A stretch of DNA of 64,000 bases from Malaya genurostris (lineage: Eukaryota; Arthropoda; Insecta; Diptera; Culicidae): contig NC_080571.1 in the NCBI RefSeq assembly GCF_030247185.1, forward strand, positions 351,536,254 to 351,600,253. Direction: 5' to 3'. The translations under genes and the position numbers were made by a program. The notes beneath the pieces were generated by a model. The model worked only from the letters and a program-made list of their open reading frames with translations. It had not been told where the DNA came from and searched no databases. Positions 25,801 to 37,205 of the stretch are shown piece after piece (within the stretch, counting starts at the first letter, position 1; the number at the start of each line of letters is the position of its first letter).

Positions 25801-26042
25801 TGATCCTCAGCAGATTGTTCGGCATCCCTTAGGGGTGCAGAATTTACTTCTGCTTTTATGTGTTTTTGTGTCGTCAATTTTTCCCATCCTCCTAGTCCAA
25901 CCCTTACCATTTCCTTTCAATCCTTCCCTCTTATATATCGGGAAAATGATGCTAAAAACAAATTGATGGCAAGGCACAAATCTCCAAATATCAAGGGGAA
26001 CGTGCCATTTGAGCCAATTTGTTCTGATTCCTGATTCCTGAT
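22891..26042 (+). pseudogene. LOA/I-type LINE: reverse transcriptase plus RNase H, 5'-truncated
   Basis: One reading frame, continuous with the SANT domain upstream, runs from about 22891 to 25520 with three premature stops (23478, 24750, 25080) and no frameshift. Two of the stops are single transitions relative to the copy at 43 kb. Domains: pre-RT, SYKSPGKDG-like segment (APYKSPGKDGVFPVLLQ), reverse transcriptase (FLDIEGAFDNV, GYPQGGVLSPLLWNL, catalytic FADDYHIL), C-terminal region (RPILAYGCLVWW), and RNase H (CYTDGSLLNG, QAEIYAILCG, CSDSQAALKAL, NEWADEL). About 70 bp are missing near 25480. The RNase H and the PQGGVLSPLLWNL motif suggest the LOA/Loner or I group. The frame has no endonuclease domain because the 5' part is missing. 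Confidence 0.88.
25600..25860 (+). repeat. Three imperfect repeats in the LINE 3' UTR
   Basis: Units of about 45-50 bp begin AGCAGATTGTTTGGC or similar and end GAATTTACTTCTGC, at about 25598, 25743 and 25807. AGCAGA and TCTGCT make each unit a potential stem. The same three units occur inverted in the copy at 42550-42850, so they belong to the element. Confidence 0.75.
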
Positions 26043-26112
26043 GCATGTGCATGTGTGAAGTAGTTGAACCTGTTTTTGTTAAATTCTGTCATGTGAAATA
26101 AATTCGAATTGA

Positions 26113-26384
26113 GGCCCTTATTACCGTTCTCACTTCCACTTTCACATTCACTTCACTTACATTTCACATCACTTGATTTTCCCTATTACCAGTATCACGC
26201 ATAGTGAAGTGATCAGTGTAGTGGAAAAAACAAATTTTTTCGACAAAATGTTGGTGGCGTGATGTTCATAATGACATCAAGTTCATCCAAGTAATTACTT
26301 CTGTCTCTGAAGCGGCTTCCGTAATAAGGACCAAAATTCACTTCAATGGATTTTCACCGTGTAGTGATACCGGTAATAAGGGCC
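26113..26384. mobile_element. MITE with TGA duplication, PIF/Harbinger-like
   Basis: Ends GGCCCTTATTACCG and, inverted, CGGTAATAAGGGCC; 272 bp; flanked by TGA at 26110-26112 and 26385-26387. The GG..CC termini and 3 bp target fit PIF/Harbinger, although the usual target is TWA. Inside, CTTCACTTACATTTCACATC and AGTGAAGTGATCAGTG add secondary symmetry. Confidence 0.65.
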
Positions 26385-26387
26385 TGA

Positions 26388-26870
26388 TTGATTCTTTGAT
26401 TATTTTTGTTTTAATCTATTTTCACATTACTACAAAATACTTAACCTACTGTAAACTATTGTCAAGATAAGTTAAGCAGATATTGTGTAAAGCACAACAA
26501 ACATTAATGATTTTAGAGGATTTTGAAGGTGAATAATGCAATTGGCGGGCACCTAGTGTGCATCGAAATCTATTCTTTAATACACCGATTGTTCGCTCAA
26601 TGATGCCTCTTCCCAAGCTGTGCCGTCTATTGAATTTACTTTCAGCGCTCCCATTTCATTTCATTTGCTTTCATTTTGCACAAACTTTTTTAGTGCAATA
26701 AAGATTGATAGTTTTTTTTACTTATTCGTTCAGAAACACACTTGTCGCCTTGGAAATAAGTTTTCTTAAGCATTGAGTAAAAGAAAACATCGATTTAATA
26801 GTAATTGAAGAATCTATAACGATATTTATGGAAGGTACGATCAACAATTGGTCAAATAGGTACAATTTTT
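26388..26870. other. AT-rich, nothing recognised
   Basis: No open frame, terminal repeat or match elsewhere in the window noted. Confidence 0.45.
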
Positions 26871-26874
26871 TTAT

Positions 26875-27785
26875 TAAAAAGGACAGGTGGGAGACATAAC
26901 TGGATGACGTGAATACGAATAAAACTGATATATTTCTTTTACATTTCCGAATAACAATAACAATAATAATTAGTTGAATTGTAACAGACTATCTAAACTA
27001 AAGTATAAGTAATTGATACTAAATTCTACCAAATAAATAACCCTGCTCAAATGGGAGTATAACAACAAAACAAACAATATTATAGTTGTTGTTAATTTTT
27101 GTAGATTTACATAATCTGTGAAGGTGAACTTCGCATAGTTCTTTGGGAATATATAATTGGTTCTGAGTACTTTCTAACACTATTTATTGATCTACAGTTC
27201 AACCTGAATTCTGAACATTGAAGAACAGGACAGCCTCAGAATTCAGTTGCAAAATTCAGGTTCGGAATCCGAAACAGGAATTCGTACTGAATTAATGAAT
27301 TTAGAGATTTACAATTCTGGAACTAAACTCAATTTCTGAATGCAGTTTCAGAATTTGGTTCTAGGGCGGAATTCTGATGTTGAATTTCAAACTTGAATAA
27401 TAAAACTGAACCCAGTTCCAAATTCTAGTTCCATAAGCCAGGTTCCGAGTTTAGTTCCAGTATGCAGCATGTCTGATTTCTGAACTTGAATTCTTGAAAT
27501 TCAGGAAATAAATTGCGCACTGAATTCAGGCATTCTGGTTCAGAATGCCTTGAATTTTGTTTCTGAGTTCTGATGTTGAAATCCCAAATTTCTAATTCCG
27601 AAGATAAATTAAGAAACTTTAAGAATTTAGTTCAAAAATTTAGTCAATAAACCACTTCCAGAACCCAGAACCAAAATTCGGTTCCAGAGTCTTAGTTTTA
27701 AATGTTGAACCTGTAATCTAGAATTAAGTTCTGTAACTGAATTCTGAAACTTAATTCGATTCCTAAAATTATGTTTGAAATTCAG
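26875..27785 (+). repeat. Degenerate GAATTC-rich array C with leader
   Basis: The leader GACATAACTGGATGACGTG followed by AATACGAATAAAA (26890 on) is the same as at 54.62 kb. After about 300 bp the array proper (27195-27785) shows units such as CCTGAATTCTGAAC and GGTTCCGAGTTTAGTTCC. Orientation matches arrays B and D. Confidence 0.7.
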
Positions 27786-28075
27786 ATGAGGCGAGAGCAT
27801 TTTTGGTATTAAATAAATGCCTAAAATGACCGTCTCAAACAACATGCACAAATGTGACTCCCTCCTACCGGTCAATCAAAAACACTCATGATTCATATCC
27901 ATTCATAGTTAGTGCCTGTTTTACTAGTGAATAAAACGTGTCGTGTCGGTTTTGCGCGATACACTTTGTGCGATGACTCGTACAATTCATGCGGTTGAAA
28001 TTTTGCGCACCATATTTTGGCACTGAATTTCAGCTTAATGCTCGTTCATACCAAACATTTAGGAAAACTACAATT
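27786..28075. other. Unassigned
   Basis: Short non-coding interval between array C and repeat Q; nothing recognised. Confidence 0.4.
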
Positions 28076-28079
28076 TTGA

Positions 28080-28380
28080 GTTAACTGTGGTTAAATTACT
28101 GAACATATTCCCGATAGTATGGAGAAAAAATTATGCTACTATGTTAAACACAACAACATATGTTCACAACGAAATTTACACCCCTATTCTGTATTTCGAT
28201 CGAATCGGAATATTTCGATCGAGGTATGCCTTTGTATGGAAAACTCGAACTCGATCGAGATACAGAATGCAAAATGTCCTGTTCGATCGAAACAATATCC
28301 AACTCGAACAAGATACAGAATCGGGATGTTAATTTTGAAAAGGCGTCCCATAGTAAAGTAAGACGTATTCACGTCAAAAT
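28080..28380 (+). repeat. Dispersed repeat Q, copy 2, with a MITE inside
   Basis: TTCCCGATAGTATGGAGAAA at the left and GGCGTCCCATAGTAAAGTAA then GACGTATTCACG at the right match the Q copies at 37 kb and 56.7 kb. The copy is split by an inverted-repeat element at 28181-28326. Confidence 0.65.
28181..28326. mobile_element. 146 bp MITE, CCCTATTCTGTAT ends
   Basis: Left CCCTATTCTGTATTTCGATC and right (reverse complement) CCCGATTCTGTATCTTG are inverted ends, with several TCGATCGA sites inside. The paralogous Q copies lack this segment. The target duplication is unclear. Confidence 0.65.
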
Positions 28381-28969
28381 TTCATTCATGTCTATATTTC
28401 ATGTTCAACTTATGCACAATACAGAACTAATCAAACTTTATCAGCTTCTTGTGAGAACAACCAACATCGCACGATTCAGATTTTCAACACATTCTTGTAA
28501 TTCGTAAACCTGCTAGATTTTTAGTGGACGACATTTCTGAACGCTGAAGTTGGGATTCCGCTTGTAACAAATATTCATTCTGCTGGACGTTTCGATTCCT
28601 TAATGATCTTCATAAATTCATCAGTTTCGACAACTTTTCGGGCGAGTAACAGTGTGGATTTTTGCTATGCACAAGCAAAATTTAGACGAGTCGCTACCCT
28701 GATTTAGATGCCGTTTCGACAAACGAGAAGCAAATATCACAATCCAATAGTAGACATGACATTGCATAGCATACTCAACAAATTTGTACTGTTATTTCAA
28801 TGAAGTCACCTGGCAGTAGCGACGCGATCAATTTAATTAGGAAAAAAAAACTTTGCATACAAAATGTTGAAACCTAAACTCAATATGAGAAGCCGGAAGT
28901 TCACACATTCCTTGTAAGGAGTGGATCGAAAATAAGTTATCCACATACATTTGTGTTGTACGCATGTAT

Positions 28970-29281
28970 TTGTGATGGTTTGTTTATGCTCAGATCGCAG
29001 CATGCTGTGCGTTTGGCTGTCAAAACCTGCCTATGCTTGCGGGAAAGGGTATAAATTTCGTTGAGAAAAATATCAATACACCAAATTGCCCCCAGCTTCG
29101 ACCCATCGTATATTACTGGGCAATCGTGAAGAGGGTCTTCAAGAAGACTGGTTAGGCAGCTGGGAATATGCAGGAGTTCAAAAAAAATTGGGCTCAAGCA
29201 TTCAAAAAATGCGATGCAACACTTGTCCGGAACTTGATGAAGAGCTTTCGATCAAAAGTTCGAAAACTCGTGAAGGAATAA
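28970..29281 (+). pseudogene. DD37E mariner (ITmD37E-like) relic, 3' part
   Basis: Starts with a non-coding end containing GCATGCTGTGCGTTTGGCTG, shared with the element at 46.38 kb, then jumps to the last 74 codons of a transposase (29060-29281): NTPNCPQLRPIVYYWAIVK and the tail MKSFRSKVRKLVKE. The catalytic Glu expected in RPIEKYW is Val here and one TAG interrupts the frame. It is therefore an internally deleted, dead copy. It is complementary to the 5' half kept at 46469-46872. Confidence 0.75.
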
Positions 29282-30103
29282 ATTAAATTTCATCCGGTTT
29301 TCTTTATGCTCAAGTTTAACCTCGTACAATATAGGATCTCAATTTTTAGTTTGTATAAAATATCGTTTGAAAGAAAAATTTGATAGTTTATTTTCGATAC
29401 ACTCCTCATCTCGCCCAATGACAGGCAAAAGATCTGCAGAAATAATGCGATTTTTTAGAATTTCATCAGAAGAACTCTCTCACGATTTTTGACGATATTC
29501 TAAAAAGGACCCAGCTGTTCATTTCCAAGCTTTATTCTTGCCTATGAAACATTGTTGTAATAAAATGTTATTGCGATTCATTCTTCATATTCTATCACAC
29601 AAAGATTCAATGTAGTTTTGGCTACCCAACTACGCATAATTATTACTGAGTGGGAAGATTTGTGAGTTTTTCTGACAATCAAAGAATATTTGGTTCTTAT
29701 TATTTGCTTAAGCAAACACCATGCTGTTTATTATGTGTTGAAGAGCGTCAAACTAGTCCAAATGATAAGTGGAGATAATAGTTAACAAAAAACTTCACCT
29801 ATAAATCAGTTTTTATAATGGCAAAGTTATCCAATTTTTTCGCCAAAGAATTGCAAATTAAGTAATTTGCAAATAGAAACTACTGGCACTTTGCCTTTTT
29901 TCTCAGAATATCAAATAAATGTTAAATTAGTTGCGCAAACTAATTGGTTGTATGAAAACGGAAAAGCCAGCAATCGCAAAACAATGAAAATATCAGTTGT
30001 TTTTTGAATTTGATTGGTTAAAATTTGGTACAACTAATCGATTGTTGTTTTAACTAAACTATCATTTTTTATTTATAGTGCTGGAAGTTTATCAATGACA
30101 ACC

Positions 30104-30145
<42 letters not shown>

Positions 30146-30793
30146 ATAAATGAGTAATGAAACATTACAGTTTAGTAGTGACATGCACCCTAATCGGAAA
30201 ATGAAACGTTTCAATGAGGTGTCACTCGTGCAACTGAGCAATGACACAATCCCAGCAAAGTTACCTTTATGCATGAAAGTAAAAAATGTCCCAGTTATTC
30301 AGTTATTTGAACTTAGGACGTCTATTACAATACATATTTTTTACTGCTAGTGCTTATAGCTTTATCACTAAACTCACAGATGATATAGAAATCAAACAAA
30401 AGATTGAAAATCCCGAGAGGGAATTCACCAGCAAAATGTTCACATGGCATTAAGAAATTTTTCCTCCACTAGCAGAATGGTTTGCTGGAGGAGCTTTTTT
30501 GATTCCGTTTCCAAGAATGTTGCTGATAAGCCTAATGCTACAGATGCACTTTCATTAAAATACAAATACTATCTTTTTACTTTAGCAGCTATTTTTAGGG
30601 GTTAATCGTTTTTAATTACATTTACATGAACTTTCCGAAAATACATTACTCGCAGATGAAATTAAAACATTTATACTGTTACTCTATATAATACTTGGAG
30701 AACTAGTTTTACAATTAACTGTCATATTCTTCTGCATACTTTCAATTACATTACGTAGCTGACATAAATGACGTTCATTTGCCATTGAAAATT
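29282..30793. other. AT-rich stretch with an (AC)18 microsatellite
   Basis: No gene recognised. AC repeat at 30109-30144. An imperfect hairpin (CCTCCACTAGCA ... TGCTGGAGGAG) lies at about 30470-30500. Confidence 0.5.
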
Positions 30794-30970
30794 TGTTGTT
30801 TATTGTGCGCAGAAAGCTTGCGTTCCCCGCTTGCTTTCTGCGTCACTTCTTACTTCTTGTGGTGAGATATCCTCTCGCCGTATTTTGTTTGTGCCGATGG
30901 CGATACACAAGCACATATTGCCAAGAATGACAAATTGACCGCTACCACGGATGAAATGTATATTTCAACA
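30794..30970 (-). repeat. copia 3' LTR, short form (177 bp)
   Basis: Matches 35479-35898 of the 5' LTR (without its MITE) almost base for base, but stops at an internal TG/CA boundary. Preceded by AAATT, which is repeated after the 5' LTR. Confidence 0.9.
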
Positions 30971-33900
30971 CTTTCCCACAATTTGTACATTCAGCACTTT
31001 GAATAACCTTCTGTGCGTACTTTTTGGTAACCCCTTGGTGAATGCATCGGCTGGTTGATCGGTGCTTGGGATGTATTGAAGATGAACTCTTCCTTCATTG
31101 ATCAGCTCCCTGATGATAAGATATTTGATGTCTAAATGTTTCATTCTCTGATGTGACCTTGGTTCCGTTGCAATATGCATGCAAGGGATGCTGTCGTCCA
31201 TGATGACAAATGTTACCACTATGCCCAATTCGTTCAGAAGCTTTGTTAACCACATTCCTTCTGTTGCCGCTGAGCATAATGCAATTAATTCAGCTTCTGT
31301 CGTTGATAAGCTAATCGTTGCTTGCCGTTTCGTTGACCACGAAACCAAGTTTCCATATAACAGGAAAGCAAAACCTGATACAGATTTTCTATCATCAGTA
31401 TCATTTGCAAAATCAGCGTCAGCATATCCTACTAACGGTGATTGATCATTTCCATGTGTATACACTATTTTGGTATGCATGGTTCCTTGCAAGTACCTTA
31501 ATATACGTTTCAATCCTGACCAGTGCTCGTCTGTTGCACAGTTGTTATATCTGCTAAGTTTGCTAACTGCAGTGCATATATCCGGCCTTGAAGTTAAAGA
31601 GAGATATTGTAAACACCCTACTAGTTCTCTGTAAGGATGCTCAGTTGGCTTGCCACCATTATTTGACCATTTTGCATTTGCATCCAGCGGTGTCCCCACT
31701 GGTTTACAGTCATTCATTCCAAACCTTTTCAGGACCTTTTTCACATATTCTGCTTGTGAAATTTCCAACGTTTGTTTTCAATATCGCGAATAATTTCCAT
31801 ACCAAGGAAATGTTTCACTTCTTTTAAATCTTTCATTTGGAATATCCTTCCAAGCTCGATTTTTATCCAGTCAATTTTACCAATATCCTTGGAAATCAAC
31901 AGTATGTCATCTACATATAAAATCAGAAATATTTCTTTTGATTTTTCCATGTAGATGCAGCAGTCACTTTTTAATGCGATGAATCCAAGTTGCTTAATTT
32001 CATCGTCAAACCGTTTATTCCATGATCTGCTTGCTTGCTTCAATCCATATATACTTCTGTGTAGACGGACAGGAATAATTTTTCCGATTTCATTCGCAGG
32101 TAATTTCATGTAAATTTCCTCTTCCAATTCTCCGTTGAGAAATGCTGTTTTTACATCCATCTGATGAACATGCATTTTATGCTCGTTTGCAAGTGCTAGG
32201 ATTACACGAACACTTTCCAATTTGGCCACAGGTGCAAATGTTTCACTGAAATCAAATCCTGGACGTTGCGAACACCCTTTGGCGACTAATCGTGCTTTAT
32301 ATCTGCCGTCTTCCTTAATTGAGAAAATCCACTTTGAATGAATTGCTCTAAAACCTTCTGGCACACAGTTAACCACTGTCCATGCCTTGTTTTGATGCAA
32401 AGATTTGAGCTCTTCTTTGATTGCTGCTTTCCAATTTAGCCAATCATCCCGTTTTTTTAAATGTTCAATGTTTTGTGGAATTTCATCATCATAGGCTAAT
32501 GTCAATTTAGTAACGTATTCTGAAAATCTTTCAGGCTTTCTTCTGTTTCTAGCGCTTCTTCGCAATTCCTGCTGTTCCCCAGCAGTGCCTTCTTCTGCTG
32601 TTTCATAATCTATATTGTCCTCATACGTACTTTCGTAGTCAGTTTCTTCTGTCGAATCAGCATTGTGTAGATTTTCTATTATAGTTGTATCATTTCCATT
32701 TTCCGATTCCGAGTTCTTCGTAGATACCCTCTGTCTGGCTTCTCTCGGATTGGATTACAACATCAATGGGGCACATTGTAACCTGTCCTTCGTCATTTGA
32801 TGTTTCTTTATGATTACCCATCAATTTCTCATCAAATGTGACGTTTCTGGCAATTACAATTGAACGTGTTTCTATGCTCCACAATCTATAACCATTATTT
32901 GCGTATCCCACAAAAATTAACGGTTGTGTTCTTGAGTCAAGTTTATGACGTTTTTCTTTGGGTATTTGTCTGTAAGCTTTACAACCAAATACTTTAAGGT
33001 GGTTAACTTTTGGCTTCTTTCCAAACCACATTTCAAATGGTGTCTTAGCTTCTGTTAGAGCACTCGTAGGTGAACGATTTAATAGATATGTTGCAGCATA
33101 CAATGCTTCACCCCACATATCTTTAGATAAACCACTAGAATACAACATTGCTCTAACCTTTTCCATCAAAGATCTGTTTAATCTTTCGCTTACACCGTTT
33201 TGCTGTGGCGTGTACGGTACTGTATACATTATTCGAATTCCCTTTTCTTTACAGAAATTCTGAAACTCAGTACTCGTATATTCGCCGCCATTATCACAAC
33301 GTAGCATCGTCATGTTTTGACCAAAATATGCCGTTGCCATTGCTTCATATTCTTTCATTTTCTCGAGGACTTCTGATTTATTTTTCATGAGGTAAACTAC
33401 CGCAAAATGCGTGAAATCATCGGTAAATGTTACAAAGTAGCGAAAACCATCATATGTGTCCTTTTCCATACTTCCACAAACATCCGTATGAACTATCTCT
33501 AACGGTCTTCTAGACCTTGGTAGTTCCATGTTAATAAACTTTATCGTTTGCTGTTTCCCAGCTAAACATCCATCACAAACTTCCCGTTCGTGAAAATCTC
33601 TAGGGTTCACATTGATACCCTCAACCATTTGCTTTTTAAAAAGCATTTCGATTCTTGACCAACTCAAATGTCCAAGTCTTTCATGCCATGTTTTAAGACT
33701 GACTTGTTTCCCGACATACGCTGCTGGATTCTTATCCACCAATGACGACTCATCGCCAATCAAATCAAGGTAGTATAAGTTCTCAATGAGACTTCCGACT
33801 GCAATGATTTCTTCATTAGATTCAAAGATGACCTCTTTATCCATAAAAGTAACCCTTTTTCCACAATGACTTGCTTTTCTAACCGAAAATAAGTTTTCTT

Positions 33901-34846
33901 CCAAATTTGGAACGAAAAGAACGTTGTACAATTCTAAATAATTTACTTTATTTTTACCAATAACTGAACAGAGTTTCATATTTCCTTTCTTCGTAGCCCG
34001 AAGAGTTTGGCCAGACTTTGCGGTGGTAACGGATACATTTAATGTTTCCACATCCTCCAGCAACGATTCATCATTCACCATGTGATCAGAAGCGCCAGAA
34101 TCAACCACGAATCTCACTTTTTTGTTTTTCGGAAACCCAGCCATCATAGCGTGTACTCTTTTCTTCTGCGGTATCTTTGATTTTTCCTTCTCTGCAGCAA
34201 TGAACTTTTTCATTAACGGACACTTGTTTTTATAGTGACCGGTTTCGTTACATCCGAAACATGTAACGTCCTTTTTCCTGCTAGCTAATGCTACATTTTT
34301 AATCTCTTTCCTTTCAGCTTCCCCAGCAGCAGCATCATAGAACATCCGTTTAATTTCCAATATCGGCTTCGCACATAACTCCTCATTGGATAACACCATC
34401 AGAGCACCTTTAACATGCCTATACCTTTCCGGTATGGCAATCAGCAATGCATGAACCTTTTCTGCCACTGTTAGTGTCGATCCCATGCGTTCTAGTTCAC
34501 GAATGATGAGATCGTATTCATCAAATATTCTTGACAAGCTGCCAAGATTTCGCTGTTTGTTGGAATACAAACGATCCCGCATGTTCACCATCGCGGATGT
34601 ACCGGCTTTTTGGTACATCCTCACTAGTGTGTCCATCGCCTCCTTCGCGTATTGCAGTCCGATCAGTTTGTTCAGCACAGTGTTGTCTACCATCATTACA
34701 ATGGCATCGATGGCGTCGACGTCTTCATCTATTCTATGCTTTAGCTTCAATTTTCGTTGTTCGGCTTCGGCTGCAGTTTCCCCAGGGACTTCCTTCGCGT
34801 AATCTTCCTCCTCCGGTGTACGAAGAAGTGTGTGAGAGAGCTTCAT
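30965..34846 (-). pseudogene. copia gag-pol polyprotein, two frameshifts
   Basis: Polyprotein read from high to low coordinates. Gag carries the zinc knuckle CFGCNETGHYKNKC (about 34260). Protease: VDSGASDHM. Integrase: HHCC region (HERLGHLSWSRIEM ... CDGCLAGK), then HTDVCG, DNGGEYTS and the Glu region PQQNGVSERLNR of the DDE core. Reverse transcriptase: YKARLVAKGCSQ, DVKTAFLNGELEEEIYM, catalytic YVDDILLI. RNase H: GYADADFANDTDDRKS. The frame is open from about 35060 without an upstream ATG and the first Met is at 34846. A one-base change near 32.70-32.75 kb shifts frame, and a second near 31.76 kb restores it. The stop codon lies inside the 3' LTR. Otherwise the copy is well preserved, so probably a young insertion. 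Confidence 0.93.
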
Positions 34847-35264
34847 CTTTGCCAGATGATGCTCTATACGCCATTTCCAGGTTGTGAAATTGGCTTCGTC
34901 ACCATCAGAGACGTTTAAATGCCTCTGCGAGGAGAATACTGCATGGAATGGTATAGTGCGCTCGAGAGTTCCCCTCTTGTAGGCACCAGTTCTTCGCGAT
35001 CCACCTTCTCCTGCTTCGCTGCCGTTGTCAGTCAGGGTTGACGAATCAGGTTGTCCTTGTCACCAGTGTAGCCTCCGCGCTGGATTATGCAAACTGTCCG
35101 TTTGCTTCAATCGATCTCTACGATTGTACTGTCCCGTAGGTTAACCACCTACTAGAAATGATCAAATAACCTTTGATCGAATAATCGAATAACTTTCAAT
35201 TTCGGTTGTCAAGATGTAAGGAACCGAATAACCTTCGAACCTTATAATCCTGGGCCCATAACCT

Positions 35265-35898
35265 TGTTGAAGTGAATAGAACAAAATAAAGCAGAGTACT
35301 TCACTTCAGGTTAAATTGAGGTAACTTTATTTACAAGCTTAGCCTAGTTCTTAATATAATACATATTACTCAAGCGATGTTTAACTATACTACAATGATC
35401 GGCCACTGTCGATCATATGGTATTGTTCAGCAGCAGTGCGTATCGTATCCACACAAAGAGAGCTAGCTACTATTGTCTTGTTGTTTATTGTGCGCAGAAA
35501 GCTTGCGTTCCCCGCTTGCTTTCTGCGTCACTTCTTACTTCTTGTGGTGAGATATCCTCTCGCCGTATTTTGTTTGTGCCGATGGCGATACACAAGCACA
35601 TATTGCCAAGAATGACAAATTGACCGCTACCACGGATGAAATCAGTCGCGTATACAGGGGGGTGTTTTAGGGGTTCAAACCCCCTCCGAAACTCAAAAAA
35701 TTATTATATTATGTAAACTCTTTTTTTCAAATAAGTAAATAATAAAATGAATAATTTTCAACAAACGACTCCACAATAAAAAAATTTCAAATAATTATAT
35801 AAAAAGTTCCATTTGTATGGAAAGTGATCAACATGTTCTGAAACACCCCCCGAAATTTTTTTCTGGGTACGCGCCTGGATGAAATGTATATTTCAACA
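35265..35898 (-). repeat. copia 5' LTR, long form carrying a hAT MITE
   Basis: Its inner end is set by the primer-binding site just below 35264. It contains a poly(A) signal (AATAAA on the - strand, in GTAAATAAAG near 35325) in the part absent from the 3' LTR. Confidence 0.85.
35643..35877. mobile_element. 235 bp hAT-type MITE inside the copia 5' LTR
   Basis: Ends CAGTCGCGTATACAGG and (reverse complement of right end) CAGGCGCGTACCCAGA, flanked by GATGAAAT at 35635-35642 and 35878-35885. The 3' LTR provides the empty site with a single GATGAAAT (30952-30959 region). An 8 bp duplication and CAG..CTG ends mark a hAT-mobilised element. Its outer arms, GGGGTGTTTTAGGGG and the inverted CCCCCCG side, give it a partial hairpin. 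Confidence 0.93.
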
Positions 35899-36949
35899 AA
35901 ATTTTCAATATAAAACGTTTCTGGTGAAATGAAGAGGATTTTTGTTCTGCATTTTTCCGTCCTCGTTCTCCGCCAAGTGAAAGCATTTGAATACAGCAAT
36001 TTCGTTTACTTGAATGGTTATGAAAATAGCAACAGATATGTTAGTTAAATCAACAAAATGTTAATTGAAACAACCAGGGCGTGAAACAACAGTTGCAATA
36101 TTGTAATTTTATGATCTGAGTGAAACTATCGATTTTTTCTTAAAACCGGAAAAACGAACTCTCAAAAACAGTTATTAATTCTAAACCTTCTCCGATCCGG
36201 GAAAATCATTCTATCAACTATACTACTGTGGAAAAAAACAGTAGAAAAGATCTTGCAAAAAAATCTGACTGAGGTCGCACCCCTATAATTTAATATCGCA
36301 AGTAAACACTTATCAAGCCTTCTATTTTTCCTACCCAATGTATCCTCGATAAGATATGTTATATGTTATTAATATCGTATTTAACCTTGAGCGATTAGAA
36401 AGAAATCACGTTTTTACGCCTAGTTCTAATAGACGGTTATAAATTCGCAAACTTCCCAATCAGAGGAAATCGTGCTGCCAATTGAACTACCGTGGATGTG
36501 ATGAAACACAAGAAAAAAAACTAGAAAAGAACTACGGTCGGTATAGTTTAAATTTTATTCCCCCCGCTGTGATCTAATGACGCACGTCATACACAACAAA
36601 CACTGCCCCCACCAATTGAATCTCTCTTCACTTCTCTGGCTGGGCAATGATATGTGAGATTTTGTTGAGTCTTTATTAGCCGCTATTCTGCTTACCCAAT
36701 GTTTACTCCAGAGTTGGAAATAAACCATTCTCCACATTAAATGACAAAAAAAGTATTTAATTTCCATGTCACATATTTATTGTTGAAATATTAGTGACCC
36801 GAAACGAATAACTTATTCAATGATTTTCGATTAGTTCATTTATTTATATTTAGAGTTGAAATATGTTTCATAATTGTCATTATCTGACTCGGAATCCACA
36901 ATCCGCGGACTGCCTTGAGCTTTAACAAATGACACAAAAATTTCACCTT
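35899..36949. other. AT-rich, nothing recognised
   Basis: No gene, terminal repeat or convincing open frame seen between the copia element and repeat Q copy 3. Confidence 0.5.
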
Positions 36950-37205
36950 AATGCTTGCTCATACCAAACATTTAAGAAAACTCCATATTTGAGTTATTTT
37001 CAGTTATCTCATACGACTGACAATTTTATCGTAAATAGCTGACCATATTTCCGATGAAATGGAGAAAAAAATTAAGTTGCTGCGACAAATACAACAAAAT
37101 ATTTTCGCGATTAAATTCTACCCATTCTTGTACAGGGTGAATAAAAAAGGGCCTAGTAAAAAAAGTCGTATTAACGACAAAATTGCAGATTTTTGGAAGC
37201 AAATG
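36950..37205 (+). repeat. Dispersed repeat Q, copy 3 (diverged)
   Basis: TGCTCATACCAAACATTTAA and GATGAAATGGAGAAAAAAAT match the 28 kb copy; the hallmark reads CCTAGTAAAAAAAGTCGTAT. Non-coding. Confidence 0.55.

Larger units (their letters stand above)
30794..35898 (-). mobile_element. Ty1/copia LTR retrotransposon with unequal LTRs
   Basis: Element on the - strand. The 5' LTR lies at the right (35265-35898, with a MITE inside; 391 bp without it) and the 3' LTR at the left (30794-30970, 177 bp). LTRs start TGTTGAAATATAC and end in CAACA (- strand). The primer-binding site GGTTATGGGCCCAG, the same as in Drosophila copia, lies one base inside the 5' LTR at about 35250-35263. A purine run GTGGGAAAG precedes the 3' LTR. 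AAATT at 30789-30793 and 35899-35903 is a 5 bp target duplication. The 3' LTR lacks the last 214 bp of the 5' LTR, including its AATAAA. Confidence 0.92.
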
